This document shows positions 16,123-26,737 of a stretch of DNA of 53,057 nt, one piece after another; within the stretch, counting starts at the first letter, position 1; each line of letters begins with the position of its first letter. The position numbers were made by a program, and so were the translations under genes. The stretch spans positions 1-53,057 of the forward strand of contig NZ_JACJVN010000060.1 in the NCBI RefSeq assembly GCF_014212015.1, written 5' to 3'. The notes under the pieces were generated by a model that was given only the letters and a program-made list of their open reading frames with translations, had not been told where the DNA came from and made no database searches. This stretch comes from Cohnella lubricantis. GTDB taxonomy: Bacteria; Bacillota; Bacilli; Paenibacillales; Paenibacillaceae.

Positions 16123-17103
16123 TTGCGTGCATCCGTTATCATACCGACTTTGAATGCGGAGGCTTATCTTCCTGAATTGTTTGTTCAATTGCGAAATCAA
16201 ACCAAACCTCCCCATGAGATTGTTATTGTTGATTCACAATCGACGGATATGACCGCTTCACTTGCGGCTGATTGCGGTGCGCGAGTTATTCAGATTGCTA
16301 GAGAGCAATTTGATCATGGAGGAACACGGAACCTTGCTGCCAAGCATGCGACAGGCGATGTGTTAGTCTTCATGACCCAAGATGCCCAGCCGATGAATGA
16401 CCGATTTGTGGAAGAGTTGCTCAAACCTCTCAACGATTCGCAGGTAGCTGCGGTATATGGCAGACAAGAAGCCCGTACGGATGCGAATGCACTCGAACGG
16501 ATGACGCGTGAGATTAACTATCCGCAGCAGGCTATGTTCAAATCAATGAAGGATTTACCTGAGCGGGGCATTAAGCTCTTCTTCTTCTCGAATGTTTGCT
16601 CGGCAATCCGCTCCGATCTGTTCCAGCAAGTTGGAGGCTTCCCCGAGACGACTATCATGAACGAAGACATGTTGTTTGCAGCGAAGTGCATTCTAGAAGG
16701 ACTCACGATCGTATACAATCCGAAGGCAGAGGTTCTTCACTCTCACAATTATACTTTGCGCAAGCAGTTCCAGCGCAACTTCGACATTGGCGTTTTCCTT
16801 CGAATGAATGATTGGATATTACAATATGCCACCGCTGAGAAGGAAGGCATCAAGTTAATCAGACAACAACTTGGCATGCTGATACACGATGGATATGGAT
16901 ATTTGATTCCAAGGTGGTTCGCAGAAGCTGGGGCGAAATATGTCGGCTATCGGATGGGACTTGCTTATCGCTTAATTCCATTGTGGTTACGCAAAAAGTT
17001 AAGTATGCACTCGTTCTACTGGGATGGGAAAAGGCATCAATTAGGAGCTCCCGTTCTTCAGACCAATGTCGCAAGTGATTCAAGCAACTCTAATGTGATA
17101 TGA
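16123..17103 (+). CDS. Family 2 glycosyltransferase, rhamnosyltransferase-like
   Basis: A 326-aa cytoplasmic glycosyltransferase. The TTG start at 16123 has AAAGGGGAG at 16107-16115. The GT-A fold is clear: SVIIPTLNAE at the N terminus, EIVIVDSQSTDMT, then FDHGGTRNLAA, the sequence typical of rhamnosyltransferases of family GT2, and TQDAQPMND in the position of the DxD region. NEDMLFAAK supplies the probable ED catalytic pair. The C-terminal part (LRKQFQRNFDIGVF) also fits this subgroup. With rmlACBD about 20 kb downstream it probably adds L-rhamnose, possibly the adaptor rhamnose between the first sugar and the repeats; acceptor and linkage are not known. Confidence 0.82.
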   Translation: MRASVIIPTLNAEAYLPELFVQLRNQTKPPHEIVIVDSQSTDMTASLAADCGARVIQIAREQFDHGGTRNLAAKHATGDVLVFMTQDAQPMNDRFVEELLKPLNDSQVAAVYGRQEARTDANALERMTREINYPQQAMFKSMKDLPERGIKLFFFSNVCSAIRSDLFQQVGGFPETTIMNEDMLFAAKCILEGLTIVYNPKAEVLHSHNYTLRKQFQRNFDIGVFLRMNDWILQYATAEKEGIKLIRQQLGMLIHDGYGYLIPRWFAEAGAKYVGYRMGLAYRLIPLWLRKKLSMHSFYWDGKRHQLGAPVLQTNVASDSSNSNVI

Positions 17104-17119
17104 GAGAGGAGATAATAGA

Positions 17120-17596
17120 ATGCGCACCAAGTTTAAATTTCTCACTGCAGTTGTAGCGGCAGCAGGAATCGTCGGAGGTATTGGCTGGTATCAGTCTGCT
17201 TTGGCTGATGGATCTTCTGGAACTCCAGGCAGCAGCTCCGACCCGATCGTCACGAAGAGTTATGTCGATCAGAAGATAGCGGAAGCCACCAAGCCAGGAG
17301 GAGTCTCGGGAGGCACTTCATCATCGAGTCTCGCCGTTGTCACTGTGCCATTCGGACAGAAGATTATCGTGCAAGATGGCGGAGAATTGATCGTACGCAC
17401 GGGCAAGGCAATTGCATACAGTGAAGATGCTAATGGATTGTCTGACATGACAGATGGAGTCGATATCGCGCCGGGCAAGCCAGTCGGCAACAATCATCTG
17501 ATATTGTTCCCTCGCGGCGGCCGCGGTATTCAGGCTGATCCAAATTCGAAGAGCGATTTGATTGTTCTGGTACGTGGAGGGTATGAGTTGCGGTAA
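17120..17596 (+). CDS. Small exported or membrane-anchored protein of unknown function
   Basis: A 158-aa protein with an N-terminal signal or anchor (KFKFLTAVVAAAGIVGGIGW, possible cut after SALA), a short Ser/Gly-rich stretch, a helix (SYVDQKIAEATK), another Ser/Gly linker, then a compact beta domain of about 85 residues with VVTVPFGQKIIVQDGGELIV and a hydrophobic HLILFPRGG segment. The start ATG 17120 has GAGAGGAG upstream. I do not recognise the family. It is in the same direction as the glycan genes, between a rhamnosyltransferase and the ABC exporter, so an envelope role is likely but unproven. Confidence 0.7.
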   Translation: MRTKFKFLTAVVAAAGIVGGIGWYQSALADGSSGTPGSSSDPIVTKSYVDQKIAEATKPGGVSGGTSSSSLAVVTVPFGQKIIVQDGGELIVRTGKAIAYSEDANGLSDMTDGVDIAPGKPVGNNHLILFPRGGRGIQADPNSKSDLIVLVRGGYELR

Positions 17597-17708
17597 GTGG
17601 GAGTTTGTAAATTCTTGGATCCATATAGCCAGATTTGTCGAACAATAGTAATATTAAGTCTAGGATCGTTAAGCCCATTTTTGAGCAACGCGAGGAGCAT
17701 TTTCAGCT

Positions 17709-18503
17709 ATGGTGTCACATTTTATCAAAGATTTCATATCAAAGCAGAACTTCATCCTTGATTTAGCCAAGAAGGATTTTAAAACAAAATATTTAGGTTC
17801 ATTCCTTGGGGTTGTATGGGGTTTCGTGCAGCCTACCATTCAGATAGTGATATTTTGGTTTGTCTTCCAAGTTGGATTTAAAAGCATGCCAGTCGATAAC
17901 ATCCCCTTTATACTTTGGCTTGCTTCAGCGATGATTCCGTGGTTTATGATCTCGGATAGCATTCAATCGGGAACTAATGCGATTATTGACAATGCCTATC
18001 TCGTGAAGAAAGTGGTCTTTCGAGTTAGCATTTTACCGATTGTGAAGATCTACTCCGCGTTATTCGTTCACTTATTCTTTATCCTATTTTTGATTTTCAT
18101 GTTCCTTGTCTATGGATACAATCCCACACTCTATTACTTGCAGACGTTCTATTACTTGGCCTGCATTTTTTTATTTACACTAGGGGTTTCATGGATTACC
18201 TCTTCGCTAGTCATCTTTCTTAAGGATATTGGTCAGTTCATAGCCATGTTAATTCAGTTCGGGTTCTGGTTAACTCCGATCTTCTATTCATTAGATATAG
18301 TTCCGGAACGCTATCGCTGGTGGTTAAAATTAAACCCTGCCTACTACTTGGTTGAAGGATATAGAGATACATTCATCTATCATAAGTGGTTCTGGGAGCA
18401 TCCCATGCTGACCCTTAATTTCTGGTTTGCGACAGTATTGCTGCTTGCGGCGGGTACATTTATCTTCAAGAAACTGCGGCCACATTTCGCAGACGTTCTG
18501 TAA
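17709..18503 (+). CDS. wzm: ABC transporter permease for polysaccharide export (Wzm type)
   Basis: A 264-aa ABC-2 family integral membrane protein with about six membrane segments. The N-terminal YLGSFLGVVWGFVQPTIQI sequence and the C-terminal FWLTPIFYS with LNPAYYLVEGYRDT are typical of permeases that export O-antigen or teichoic-acid-like polymers. ATG 17709 has GAGGAG about 11 bases upstream. The ATPase gene begins 12 bases after the stop, so the two form one transporter. It should move undecaprenyl-diphosphate-linked glycan chains outward; S-layer glycans of G. stearothermophilus use the same route. Confidence 0.9.
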   Translation: MVSHFIKDFISKQNFILDLAKKDFKTKYLGSFLGVVWGFVQPTIQIVIFWFVFQVGFKSMPVDNIPFILWLASAMIPWFMISDSIQSGTNAIIDNAYLVKKVVFRVSILPIVKIYSALFVHLFFILFLIFMFLVYGYNPTLYYLQTFYYLACIFLFTLGVSWITSSLVIFLKDIGQFIAMLIQFGFWLTPIFYSLDIVPERYRWWLKLNPAYYLVEGYRDTFIYHKWFWEHPMLTLNFWFATVLLLAAGTFIFKKLRPHFADVL

Positions 18504-18515
18504 GGAGTTAGGGAA

Positions 18516-19793
18516 ATGAGCGACCAAACCGCAATATCGCTGAATCGAATCACAAAGGTATACAAACTCTATGATAAACCTGTTGATCGATTGAAAGAGG
18601 CGATCAATCCATTCGGCCGAAAGTATCATAAAGAATTTTATGCCGTCAATGATGTGAGCTTCTCGATAGCCAAGAACGAAACCGTTGGCATAATAGGAAA
18701 GAACGGGTCTGGCAAATCAACATTGCTAAAGATGATTACTGGAGTTCTGACGCCAACTAGCGGCTCTTTGAAAGTAGATGGCTCGATCTCTGCCTTGCTT
18801 GAATTAGGAGCGGGATTTAACCCGGAGTATACAGGAATCGAGAATATATATTTGAATGGTACGATTAGAGGATTTTCGAAAGAGAAGATGGACGAGAAGC
18901 TAGATGATATTCTCTCCTTTGCAGATATCGGCGACTTCGTCCACCAGCCGGTCAAGATCTATTCAAGCGGAATGTTTGTCCGGTTAGCCTTCGCTGTCGC
19001 AATCAATGTGGATCCGGAAATTCTAATTATTGACGAAGCCTTAAGCGTAGGAGACATACGGTTTCAGCAGAAATGCTTCCGTAAAATAGAAGAGTTTAAA
19101 CAGAATAAAACCGTGCTCTTTGTGTCCCACGACATGGCGACCATAACAAATTATTGTGACCGGGCCATATGGATTAATGAAGGCGCAATGATAGAGGATG
19201 GATCTCCGCGCGAACTGGCCAAACAGTATCAAGCTTATATGATGGGTTCCAAGATTACAAAGTCCGAAGCCTTACAGGCTCAAGCAGTACCCGACACTTC
19301 AATATCCCAGGACGAAGTGGATGATCTCCCGGCTAACTTGGATGTACTTGGAGATAACAAAGCACGCATAACTGGTATTACGATGCTTGATGGAATCACG
19401 AATGAGAAGTCTGCGCTGTTCTTCCCTGGACAAGCAGTTAAGCTCATTATCAAACTAGTCTCGCATGAGAATATAGAGAATCCTCTTGTCGGGTTCAGCA
19501 TTAAGGATCGACTTGGCAATATTATTGCGGAATGCAACAATGTCGTGATCGACGCTGACATAGACGATGTTAAGTCGCATCAAACGGTGAGTTACAGCTT
19601 TGCATTTCAACTTCCTCAGTTGAACAAGGGGACCTACACCATCTCGCCAGCGGTTGCATCGGGAACGTTAGAGGATCACGTTCAGCATAGCTGGGTTCAC
19701 GATGCGTTTGTATTTCAGGTAATGTCTACTCGCCGAGATGCGCTTCAAGGGCTGCTTGTACTCGACAATGTAGAATTCAATCAACTTCAATAA
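18516..19793 (+). CDS. wzt: ABC transporter ATP-binding protein for polysaccharide export (Wzt type) with C-terminal glycan-binding domain
   Basis: The 425-aa ATPase partner of the preceding permease. Walker A is GKNGSGKST, the signature loop is YSSGMFVRLAFA and Walker B is ILIIDEALSVGD, followed by the H-loop SHDMA. After about residue 245 there is an extra beta-sandwich domain of about 170 residues (Wzt_C type: VKLIIKLVSHENIENP ... GTYTISPAVA). In O-antigen systems this domain recognises the chain-terminating modification on the glycan. That fits the methyltransferase domain in the next protein, which could place the cap. ATG 18516 follows TAAGGAG. Confidence 0.92.
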   Translation: MSDQTAISLNRITKVYKLYDKPVDRLKEAINPFGRKYHKEFYAVNDVSFSIAKNETVGIIGKNGSGKSTLLKMITGVLTPTSGSLKVDGSISALLELGAGFNPEYTGIENIYLNGTIRGFSKEKMDEKLDDILSFADIGDFVHQPVKIYSSGMFVRLAFAVAINVDPEILIIDEALSVGDIRFQQKCFRKIEEFKQNKTVLFVSHDMATITNYCDRAIWINEGAMIEDGSPRELAKQYQAYMMGSKITKSEALQAQAVPDTSISQDEVDDLPANLDVLGDNKARITGITMLDGITNEKSALFFPGQAVKLIIKLVSHENIENPLVGFSIKDRLGNIIAECNNVVIDADIDDVKSHQTVSYSFAFQLPQLNKGTYTISPAVASGTLEDHVQHSWVHDAFVFQVMSTRRDALQGLLVLDNVEFNQLQ

Positions 19794-19806
19794 GGTGGTC
19801 AGTTCA

Positions 19807-22800
19807 ATGCATTTTACCGGGGAGAGGTTCATTCCGAACGAGACCGATAAGCAATTGGAAATTGAACATAAGCAACGTTATCTATCGGTTGAACCGCTTG
19901 TTCGGGGCAAAGTGGTGCTTGATGCCGCTTGTGGAGAGGGTTATGGATCGTACATGCTGTCTAGGTTGGCAGCCCAAGTATATGGAATTGACCTGAGCTC
20001 TGAGACGATTGCAGAGGCTCAGCTTAAGTATAGAGCAGACAATCTTAAATTTAGACAAGGTTCAGTAGATTGCCTTGAAGGTATAGAGGATCAGTCGATT
20101 GACATTGTTGTGTCGTTCGAGACCATTGAGCATGTAGATGAGGCTACGCAAACCAAGTTTCTGTTAGAAATCAAGCGCGTGCTTAAACAAGACGGGATGC
20201 TTATCATGTCTACGCCGGACAAGCATTGGTATACAGATATGCCAAAGCACCACAATCCATTTCATGTGAAAGAGTTCTACAAGCATGAATTTTTTTTGTT
20301 TCTGAATTCCCATTTCCCCCATGTAGAGTTCTATTATCAGAAGAATGAAGTCGTATCTGTTGTCGGGACAGGGGCCAGTAATGCCGGCTACCGCTTATTA
20401 GACGGCGCCGAGACTACTCTTAATGAGGGCAAATATATAGTTGCTATATGTTCGGCACAGCCCTTGGATAATATCCAGATCCATTCTGTGATGACGAACC
20501 CAGAGGTTCAGTACCAGAAGCTAGTTGATAGAATACTATCGCTTCAGAGCGAAGTGGAAGAGCGCAATGCTCATCTAAAGAAGCTTGATGAACAAATCGA
20601 GCGATCTCGCAACCAATTGCAGACGAATGCTCAGGAGATTGCATTTAAGAATGAATTAGTACAGGAACTCTTGCGTACGAAAGAAATACTTGCGGAAGAG
20701 TTGAAAGATAAGAAGAGCCTTAACGATGAACATAAGGATGAAATAATACGAGAGCTTTCACAGACAAAAGAAATTCTATCAGAGGAATTGAAAGAAAAGA
20801 ATCGCTTAAATGATTTGATACTGATGATTGAACGCCTTGAGAATGAAATATCGGCGAAGAATCTATTGATCGAGGAAGGCAAACAAACTCAGATTGAACT
20901 AAGTGCAGAGAATCAGAAGAGCAATGATCAAATTGCCATGATTCAAGAGAGACTTGCTCATCATGAATTTCAAATTCAAGAGCAGTTATCTCAGAAGGAT
21001 ACCCAAATCCACAACTTGAATGGCCATATCGAGATGCTTCTGGAACAAGAGCGCAAGCTAAACAATATTCTGGCTTCAGGCGGATGGAAGGCGTTAAAAC
21101 GGTACTATAAATTAAGGGATGCCGTTGTGCCTGCTAACAGTAAAAGAAAGCTGTTTGCACGAATGCTTAAAGTAGCGCTGACTGAGCCGGGCAAAATCGC
21201 GCGGAACTTGAATGGATCAAACATCAAGAAATTTTTATTTTACTTAAAAACGGAACGCAGCGGATTACTCGAGAATCGAGTAGAGAACTATCTGGGGAGG
21301 CAGTCGGGGGCACCTTCGCAGGAAATTGAAGTTAAGCACCATGTCGATACCTCAAGGAGACTGATTTTCCCTAAAGTTGCCAAGCCGGATGTATCCATCA
21401 TTATCCCTGTTTACAATCAATGGCATTATACGTATGGGTGCTTGGCTTCCATTCTCGAGCACACGAACGGAATTGAATACGAGATTATTGTCGCTGACGA
21501 TATGTCTACGGATGATACGATCAAGATCGGAGACATTGTTGAGAATATCACGGTCATTCGCGATGGAACCAATAGGGGATTTCTTCTGAATTGCAACAAT
21601 GCGGCTCAATATGCGAATGGCAAGTATATCTTCTTCCTGAACAATGATACGAATGTACAGGCTAACTGGTTATCTTCATTGTTGACGCTTGTTGAAAACG
21701 ATGAGTCTATCGGTATGGTTGGCTCTAAGCTTGTTTATCCTGATGGCCGCTTGCAAGAAGCTGGAGGGATTATTTGGAACGACGCATCCGGATGGAACTA
21801 TGGGCGTCTGGATGACCCAGAGCTGCCCCAATATAACTATGTTAAGGAAGTCGACTATATCTCCGGCGCCGCAATCATGATTCGTACAGAGCTCTGGAAG
21901 GAGATTGGCGGGTTCGATGAGCGATATGTTCCTGCTTATTTCGAAGATTCTGACCTAGCCTTTGAGGTGAGGAAACACGGTTACAAAGTGGCACTTCAGC
22001 CTCAATCCATAGTCGTCCACTTCGAAGGAATATCTCATGGAACCGACACCGGGGCGGGAATTAAGAGCTATCAGATTCAGAACAGACAGAAGTTCATTGA
22101 TAAGTGGAGAACGGAGCTGCAACAGCAGTTCGGCAACGCCCAGCACGTATTCCAAGCCAGGGATCGAAGCAGGGCGCATAGAACGATGCTGGTAGTGGAT
22201 CATTATGTGCCGAACGTTGATAAGGATGCCGGGAGCCGAACGGTGTTTCAGTATTTAAAGCTGTTTATTAACATGGGCTTTAATGTGAAGTTCATCGGCG
22301 ATAACTTCTATCGCCAAGAGCCCTATACATCGATGCTGCAGCAGATGGGTATCGAGGTTCTGTATGGCAATTGGCATGCGAAGCATATTGACGAATGGCT
22401 TGAGCTAAACGGCAAATATATTGATGTCACTTATCTCAATCGGCCACACATCTCCATTAAGTACATCGATAAAATTCGGAAGTATTCAAACTCAAAAGTT
22501 ATTTATTACGGACATGATTTGCACTTCTTAAGAGAATTGCGGGAATATCAACTGACTGGGAACGCGGCTCTACTTCAATCCTCCGAAGAGTGGAAGAAGA
22601 TTGAGTTCGAGTTGATGGCGAAATCTGATGTCTCTTATTATCCATCTCAAGTAGAGGTTGACGAGATCAACAAGCTATTTCCGACGGTTAAGGCAAGAGC
22701 GATTCCTGCCTATATCTATGATTCAGTTGAGGTAGAACTGTTAGATGCTCAGGACTTTAGCAATAGAAGAGATTTGCTATTCGTCGGGGGATTCGGGCAT

Positions 22801-23298
22801 AAGCCTAATGTGGATGCGGTTCTATGGTTCACGGATACTGTCTTCCCGAAGATCCGAGCTCGATATCCGGATATGAAGCTGTATGTCGTAGGATCTAATC
22901 CTCCGGATGAGATCAGAGATCTTCAATCCAGTTCCTTAATCGTTACGGGCTTTGTGAGCGATGAAGAATTGGCACGATATTATAGAGAATGCCGTCTGGT
23001 TGTCGTTCCATTGCGCTACGGCGCGGGTGTGAAGGGCAAGGTCGTTGAGGCCATGTTTAATGGCTGCCCTATTGTTACTACCACTGTTGGATCCGAAGGA
23101 CTGAAGGATATTCAGGGCTGCTTGATCGAGGCGGATAGCTCGAATGAATTCGCGAGTGAGGTAATCGAGCTCTATAACAATCTGGAGATGCTCCCGATTA
23201 TTGCTCAGAGGGCAATACGTTATGTGCAGAAGCATTTTACAAAAACAAGCGTGATAGAGGCTATTCAAGAGGACTTGCGTATGGAGGTCACTTCATGA
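19807..23298 (+). CDS. Multidomain methyltransferase / coiled coil / GT2 / GT4 glycan chain enzyme
   Basis: A 1163-aa fusion. Residues about 20-215 form a class I SAM-dependent methyltransferase ([13 protein letters not shown] motif I, then [12 protein letters not shown]). Residues about 235-430 are a long coiled coil rich in Glu, Leu and Lys. Residues about 528-745 are a family 2 glycosyltransferase ([45 protein letters not shown]). Residues about 795-1150 are a GT-B enzyme of the GT4 kind ([40 protein letters not shown]). The plan is like WsaE of G. stearothermophilus, a methylrhamnosyltransferase that builds and caps the rhamnan chain, and like the coiled-coil rulers of WbdD-type chain-length systems. 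ATG 19807 has AAGGTGG 8 bases upstream; the stop overlaps the hddA start. Confidence 0.85.
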   Translation: MHFTGERFIPNETDKQLEIEHKQRYLSVEPLVRGKVVLDAACGEGYGSYMLSRLAAQVYGIDLSSETIAEAQLKYRADNLKFRQGSVDCLEGIEDQSIDIVVSFETIEHVDEATQTKFLLEIKRVLKQDGMLIMSTPDKHWYTDMPKHHNPFHVKEFYKHEFFLFLNSHFPHVEFYYQKNEVVSVVGTGASNAGYRLLDGAETTLNEGKYIVAICSAQPLDNIQIHSVMTNPEVQYQKLVDRILSLQSEVEERNAHLKKLDEQIERSRNQLQTNAQEIAFKNELVQELLRTKEILAEELKDKKSLNDEHKDEIIRELSQTKEILSEELKEKNRLNDLILMIERLENEISAKNLLIEEGKQTQIELSAENQKSNDQIAMIQERLAHHEFQIQEQLSQKDTQIHNLNGHIEMLLEQERKLNNILASGGWKALKRYYKLRDAVVPANSKRKLFARMLKVALTEPGKIARNLNGSNIKKFLFYLKTERSGLLENRVENYLGRQSGAPSQEIEVKHHVDTSRRLIFPKVAKPDVSIIIPVYNQWHYTYGCLASILEHTNGIEYEIIVADDMSTDDTIKIGDIVENITVIRDGTNRGFLLNCNNAAQYANGKYIFFLNNDTNVQANWLSSLLTLVENDESIGMVGSKLVYPDGRLQEAGGIIWNDASGWNYGRLDDPELPQYNYVKEVDYISGAAIMIRTELWKEIGGFDERYVPAYFEDSDLAFEVRKHGYKVALQPQSIVVHFEGISHGTDTGAGIKSYQIQNRQKFIDKWRTELQQQFGNAQHVFQARDRSRAHRTMLVVDHYVPNVDKDAGSRTVFQYLKLFINMGFNVKFIGDNFYRQEPYTSMLQQMGIEVLYGNWHAKHIDEWLELNGKYIDVTYLNRPHISIKYIDKIRKYSNSKVIYYGHDLHFLRELREYQLTGNAALLQSSEEWKKIEFELMAKSDVSYYPSQVEVDEINKLFPTVKARAIPAYIYDSVEVELLDAQDFSNRRDLLFVGGFGHKPNVDAVLWFTDTVFPKIRARYPDMKLYVVGSNPPDEIRDLQSSSLIVTGFVSDEELARYYRECRLVVVPLRYGAGVKGKVVEAMFNGCPIVTTTVGSEGLKDIQGCLIEADSSNEFASEVIELYNNLEMLPIIAQRAIRYVQKHFTKTSVIEAIQEDLRMEVTS

Positions 23299-24320
23299 TT
23301 ATTAGGTCAAAGGCTCCATTGCGTCTGGGTTTAGCTGGCGGAGGGACGGATGTATCCCCTTATTGCAATGAGTTCGGCGGGTACGTTCTCAATGCTACCA
23401 TAGATATGTATGCCTATTGCACGATTGAAGTGACAGACGACAATCGAATATCATTCTATGCGGCTGACCGCGGCGAGTACGTTGAGAGTGAGTCTATCAC
23501 CGAGATGGAATTGAACGGCAAGCTTGACCTTCATAAGGGCGTCTATAACCGAATTGTTCGTGACTATGACCTTAAGGAGCCGCTGTCTTTCAAGATGACG
23601 ACTTATTCCGATGCCCCTGCTGGTTCAGGGTTAGGATCGTCTTCAACGATGGTGGTTGCTATCCTCCAGGCCTTCTCGGAGTGGCTGAGCCTTCCACTAG
23701 GCGAGTATGATATGGCGCAGCTCGCTTACCAAATCGAGCGCATTGACGTAGGTTTAAGCGGCGGCCGCCAAGATCAGTATGCGGCTACATTCGGCGGAGT
23801 TAACTTCATCGAGTTCTATGATAATGATCGAGTCGTTGTGAATCCGTTGCGTGTGAAAAATTGGATCTTGAACGAACTCGAGCATTCGATTGTTCTATAT
23901 TACACAGGGGCGTCTCGAGAATCCGCCAAGATTATCGATGAGCAAGTGAAGAGCGCAGAAAGTAAAAATCAGAAATCGTTGGATGCTATGCATGAGCTAA
24001 AAGCCGATGCACTAATCATGAAGGAAGCTGTCCTTAAAGGCGATATTCTCACCTTTGCCAAGTATCTCGGAAAGTCTTGGGAAGCAAAGAAGCGCATGGC
24101 TTCATCTATATCAAATTCGCATATCGATCATGTCTATGATATTGCGATTGAAGCCGGAGCCTACGCGGGGAAGGTATCCGGGGCCGGCGGCGGCGGCTTC
24201 ATGATGTTTATGGTTGACCCCGTGAGAAGATTGCGAGTGATAGAGCAACTGAAGAAGCAGGATGGGACAGCGATGAATTTCCACTTTACGAAGAATGGAA
24301 CAGAAGCTTGGCGTGTTTAA
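23295..24320 (+). CDS. hddA: D-glycero-alpha-D-manno-heptose 7-phosphate kinase
   Basis: A 341-aa GHMP-family kinase that phosphorylates C1 of D-glycero-alpha-D-manno-heptose 7-phosphate, giving the 1,7-bisphosphate for GDP-heptose synthesis. [20 protein letters not shown] at the N terminus, the GHMP loop [12 protein letters not shown] and the C-terminal [11 protein letters not shown] glycine-rich motif are clear, and [16 protein letters not shown] is typical of HddA. ATG 23295 overlaps the previous stop by four bases (ATGA), so translation is coupled. hddC and gmhB follow, and gmhA lies at 36179. Fucokinase-like relatives share the fold, but the neighbours settle the assignment. Confidence 0.9.
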   Translation: MIIRSKAPLRLGLAGGGTDVSPYCNEFGGYVLNATIDMYAYCTIEVTDDNRISFYAADRGEYVESESITEMELNGKLDLHKGVYNRIVRDYDLKEPLSFKMTTYSDAPAGSGLGSSSTMVVAILQAFSEWLSLPLGEYDMAQLAYQIERIDVGLSGGRQDQYAATFGGVNFIEFYDNDRVVVNPLRVKNWILNELEHSIVLYYTGASRESAKIIDEQVKSAESKNQKSLDAMHELKADALIMKEAVLKGDILTFAKYLGKSWEAKKRMASSISNSHIDHVYDIAIEAGAYAGKVSGAGGGGFMMFMVDPVRRLRVIEQLKKQDGTAMNFHFTKNGTEAWRV

Positions 24321-24340
24321 TGATAAGGGGGACAAGAGCG

Positions 24341-25033
24341 ATGGAGGCCGTTATACTAGCAGGAGGTTTCGGGACGCGGTTGAGAGAAGCGGTGGCAGAC
24401 GTGCCAAAACCGATGGCTCCTATTCGAGGAGTCCCCTTTCTCACTTATCTATTTGAATATTTAATCCGCAATCATGTGAGTCGTGTGGTACTCTGCACAG
24501 GTTATAAGCATGAAGCAATTAGTGCCTACTTTAAAGACTCGTATAAATCCCTTGCTTTGCACTACTCCATTGAAGAAGAGCCTCTTGGCACCGGGGGTGC
24601 CATTAAGAAGGGGTTGACGGAAATTCATGGGGACCAGGTGCTTATCTTAAATGGAGATACCTATTTTGAGGTTAAAGATCTTCACGGAATGCTGTCGTTC
24701 CATCAGGATAACAAGGCTTCCCTTACAATTGCTGCCAAACAGATGTGTGATTTCGATCGGTACGGGACTCTTCTCCTGTCAGAAGATAACCGGATAGAGG
24801 GCTTCAAAGAGAAGCAACATATGCAACGGGGCTACATTAATGGCGGAGTCTATATCATAAACAAGAATGAATTGGCTGATGTGTCGATACCTGAACGATT
24901 CTCGTTTGAAACGGATTATCTGCAGGCTTGTTATAACAAAAAGCGGTTTGTTGCCTATAAGAGTGAGGGTTACTTTATAGATATCGGTATCCCCTCTGAC
25001 TATTACCGCGCAGAGAAGGAACTGGTTCTATGA
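24341..25033 (+). CDS. hddC: D-glycero-alpha-D-manno-heptose 1-phosphate guanylyltransferase
   Basis: A 230-aa sugar nucleotidyltransferase. [20 protein letters not shown] is the nucleotide-binding loop with the catalytic Arg, followed by [15 protein letters not shown] carries the metal-binding Asp. It is expected to make GDP-D-glycero-alpha-D-manno-heptose from the 1-phosphate and GTP. ATG 24341 has AAGGGGGAC upstream; a TTG at 24308 would overlap hddA without a ribosome binding site. The downstream gmhB start overlaps its stop (ATGA). The GTP preference is deduced from the gene set, not from the sequence alone. Confidence 0.88.
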   Translation: MEAVILAGGFGTRLREAVADVPKPMAPIRGVPFLTYLFEYLIRNHVSRVVLCTGYKHEAISAYFKDSYKSLALHYSIEEEPLGTGGAIKKGLTEIHGDQVLILNGDTYFEVKDLHGMLSFHQDNKASLTIAAKQMCDFDRYGTLLLSEDNRIEGFKEKQHMQRGYINGGVYIINKNELADVSIPERFSFETDYLQACYNKKRFVAYKSEGYFIDIGIPSDYYRAEKELVL

Positions 25034-25581
25034 GTAAGAATAAGGCATTATTTCTTGACCGCGATGGAGTCATTAACGTGGAGAAGAATTATGTCTATAA
25101 GATAGAAGACTTTGAGTTTATAGATGGAATCTTCGACGTCATGCGGCACTTCCAAGAACGAGGTTACTTGCTGATTGTTATAACTAATCAGGCTGGAATC
25201 GGCAGGGGATACTATACGGAGGAAGATTTCAATAAGCTGAATGAGTGGATGCTTAGGCGGTGTGTTGATGAAGGCATTCACATTACGAAGGTGTATTACT
25301 GTCCTTATCATCCAGAGTTTGGAATAGGTGAATATAAGAAGGATAGTTTTGATCGAAAGCCTAATCCGGGGATGATATTGAGAGCTGCTGAGGAGTATGA
25401 GATAGACTTGAATGCTTCGATATTGGTAGGAGACAAGGAATCAGATATTCAGGCAGGAATGCAAGCGGGGGTTAAGTTGAATGTTTTACTAAAATCGAAT
25501 AGTAATGCGATATGCAGTGCTACGCTTGCTGATTGTGTTATATATCAATTACATGATCTTAGGTTGCTTTTGAGGCAATAG
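25030..25581 (+). CDS. gmhB: D-glycero-D-manno-heptose 1,7-bisphosphate 7-phosphatase with altered zinc site
   Basis: A 183-aa HAD-superfamily phosphatase that removes the C7 phosphate from the heptose bisphosphate. The nucleophile motif is FLDRDGV (Asp10 and Asp12), [10 protein letters not shown] is motif II, and [10 protein letters not shown] is motif IV. GmhB and HisB-N enzymes usually bind zinc with a C-x-H ... C-x-C set. Here Cys91 and His94 are kept (CPYHPE), but the second pair is replaced by Ser106 and Asp108 in the DSFDRKP segment, so structural zinc is probably lost. The start overlaps the hddC stop. Base composition becomes AT-rich in and after this gene. Confidence 0.88.
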   Translation: MSKNKALFLDRDGVINVEKNYVYKIEDFEFIDGIFDVMRHFQERGYLLIVITNQAGIGRGYYTEEDFNKLNEWMLRRCVDEGIHITKVYYCPYHPEFGIGEYKKDSFDRKPNPGMILRAAEEYEIDLNASILVGDKESDIQAGMQAGVKLNVLLKSNSNAICSATLADCVIYQLHDLRLLLRQ

Positions 25582-25613
25582 AATCTCAAATTGATTAAAA
25601 AAGGAGCATAATA

Positions 25614-26657
25614 ATGTCTTTATTATCAAGGCCGCAATTTCGCCTCATCAGTTTTGGTACATGGCGGTTTTTCTTGGCATTCCTAGTGGTGATATCTCAC
25701 TTATGGTCAGGGATGGTGGATGGTCCCGCTGCATATGCAGTTTGGGGTTTCTTTGTTTTAAGTGGTTATTTGATGACATACGTGTTAAATAATAAATATG
25801 GATTCGCACCTAAAGGATTGTTGGCATATATACAAAATCGATTTCTTAGGATAATGCCTGCTTACTGGGTTGCCCTGATGATAGGGATTATAACTATTTT
25901 TATTCTTTCTCGTGAAGGGATCAACCTTCAATTGCTAAATCCGCAATTTGCTATGCCCCCAGAGAATGAATGGCTTTTCTCTTTTACTTTGATGCCATTT
26001 TTCCACAATAGTACTTTTCCTGTTCCAGTTGCAAACGCATTGGCTATTGAATGGCTAGTATATTTTTTAATTCCCTTAATGGCTAGACATGTTTCAGCTG
26101 CCTGGATTGGAGCTTTGCTGGGCTTGTTTGTTAATTATCATTACGGAATAACTCCTTCAAGTTTTACAGACCGTTATTCAGAATTCTTGCCTTGTTTTCT
26201 TCCATTTGCGGTAGGAGCACTAGTCGCACATTATATCCGTCATTTACGAGCTTTATCCGCGCCCAAATTAAGTTTCTTTGTCTGGATTGTTCACGGACTA
26301 GTTTGGTACATTCGTGATTCTTGGCCTTGGACCTATGGTTTATATGCTTCGATTTTACTTTCTGCTTGGGTTATTGTCTCTATGGATTGTGATAAATCAT
26401 CAAAAACTGACAAGCTTTTAGGTGATTTATCGTATCCAATTTATCTGCTTCACACGACTGTGGGGGGATGGTTCCTCACGGTCTATGGATATGACCGTTC
26501 ATTTATGTTCTTCGCAGTATCTTTTGCCGCTACGATTTCTGTTTCTTACTTAATGATAATTTTCGTTGATAAGCCTGTACTAAAAAGAAAGCGTCAACCT
26601 ACAATACAAATTCAGAATGAAAAATCTGTTCAAGTGACAGAAACGGCATCATCATAA
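25614..26657 (+). CDS. Acyltransferase family 3 membrane protein (OafA/OatA-like transmembrane domain)
   Basis: A 347-aa protein with about ten membrane segments. The N-terminal ISFGTWRFFLAFLVVISHLW has the conserved RFxxAxxVxxxH pattern of acyltransferase-3 proteins, in which the His is essential, and YLMTYVLNNKYG plus QNRFLRIMPAYW gives the second conserved Arg region. There is no C-terminal SGNH domain. Such proteins O-acetylate or otherwise acylate extracytoplasmic glycans. ATG 25614 has AAAAAAGGAG upstream. It is the first gene of the AT-rich block, placed between gmhB and a GT-C-like protein, so it probably modifies the glycan made here. Confidence 0.82.
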   Translation: MSLLSRPQFRLISFGTWRFFLAFLVVISHLWSGMVDGPAAYAVWGFFVLSGYLMTYVLNNKYGFAPKGLLAYIQNRFLRIMPAYWVALMIGIITIFILSREGINLQLLNPQFAMPPENEWLFSFTLMPFFHNSTFPVPVANALAIEWLVYFLIPLMARHVSAAWIGALLGLFVNYHYGITPSSFTDRYSEFLPCFLPFAVGALVAHYIRHLRALSAPKLSFFVWIVHGLVWYIRDSWPWTYGLYASILLSAWVIVSMDCDKSSKTDKLLGDLSYPIYLLHTTVGGWFLTVYGYDRSFMFFAVSFAATISVSYLMIIFVDKPVLKRKRQPTIQIQNEKSVQVTETASS

Positions 26658-26695
26658 TGCCTAAGTGAAAGTATTGGCTGGAACTAGAAATCAAG

Positions 26696-26717
26696 GAACT
26701 GGAGGCATCTCCAGTTC
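26696..26717 (+). other. Perfect hairpin in the gap before the GT-C-like gene
   Basis: GAACTGGAG (26696-26704), loop GCAT, CTCCAGTTC (26709-26717). There is no T-run, so it is more likely an mRNA processing or stability element, or a weak attenuator, than a full terminator. Confidence 0.45.
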
Positions 26718-26737
26718 TAACAGTTTAGGAGTCCTTT

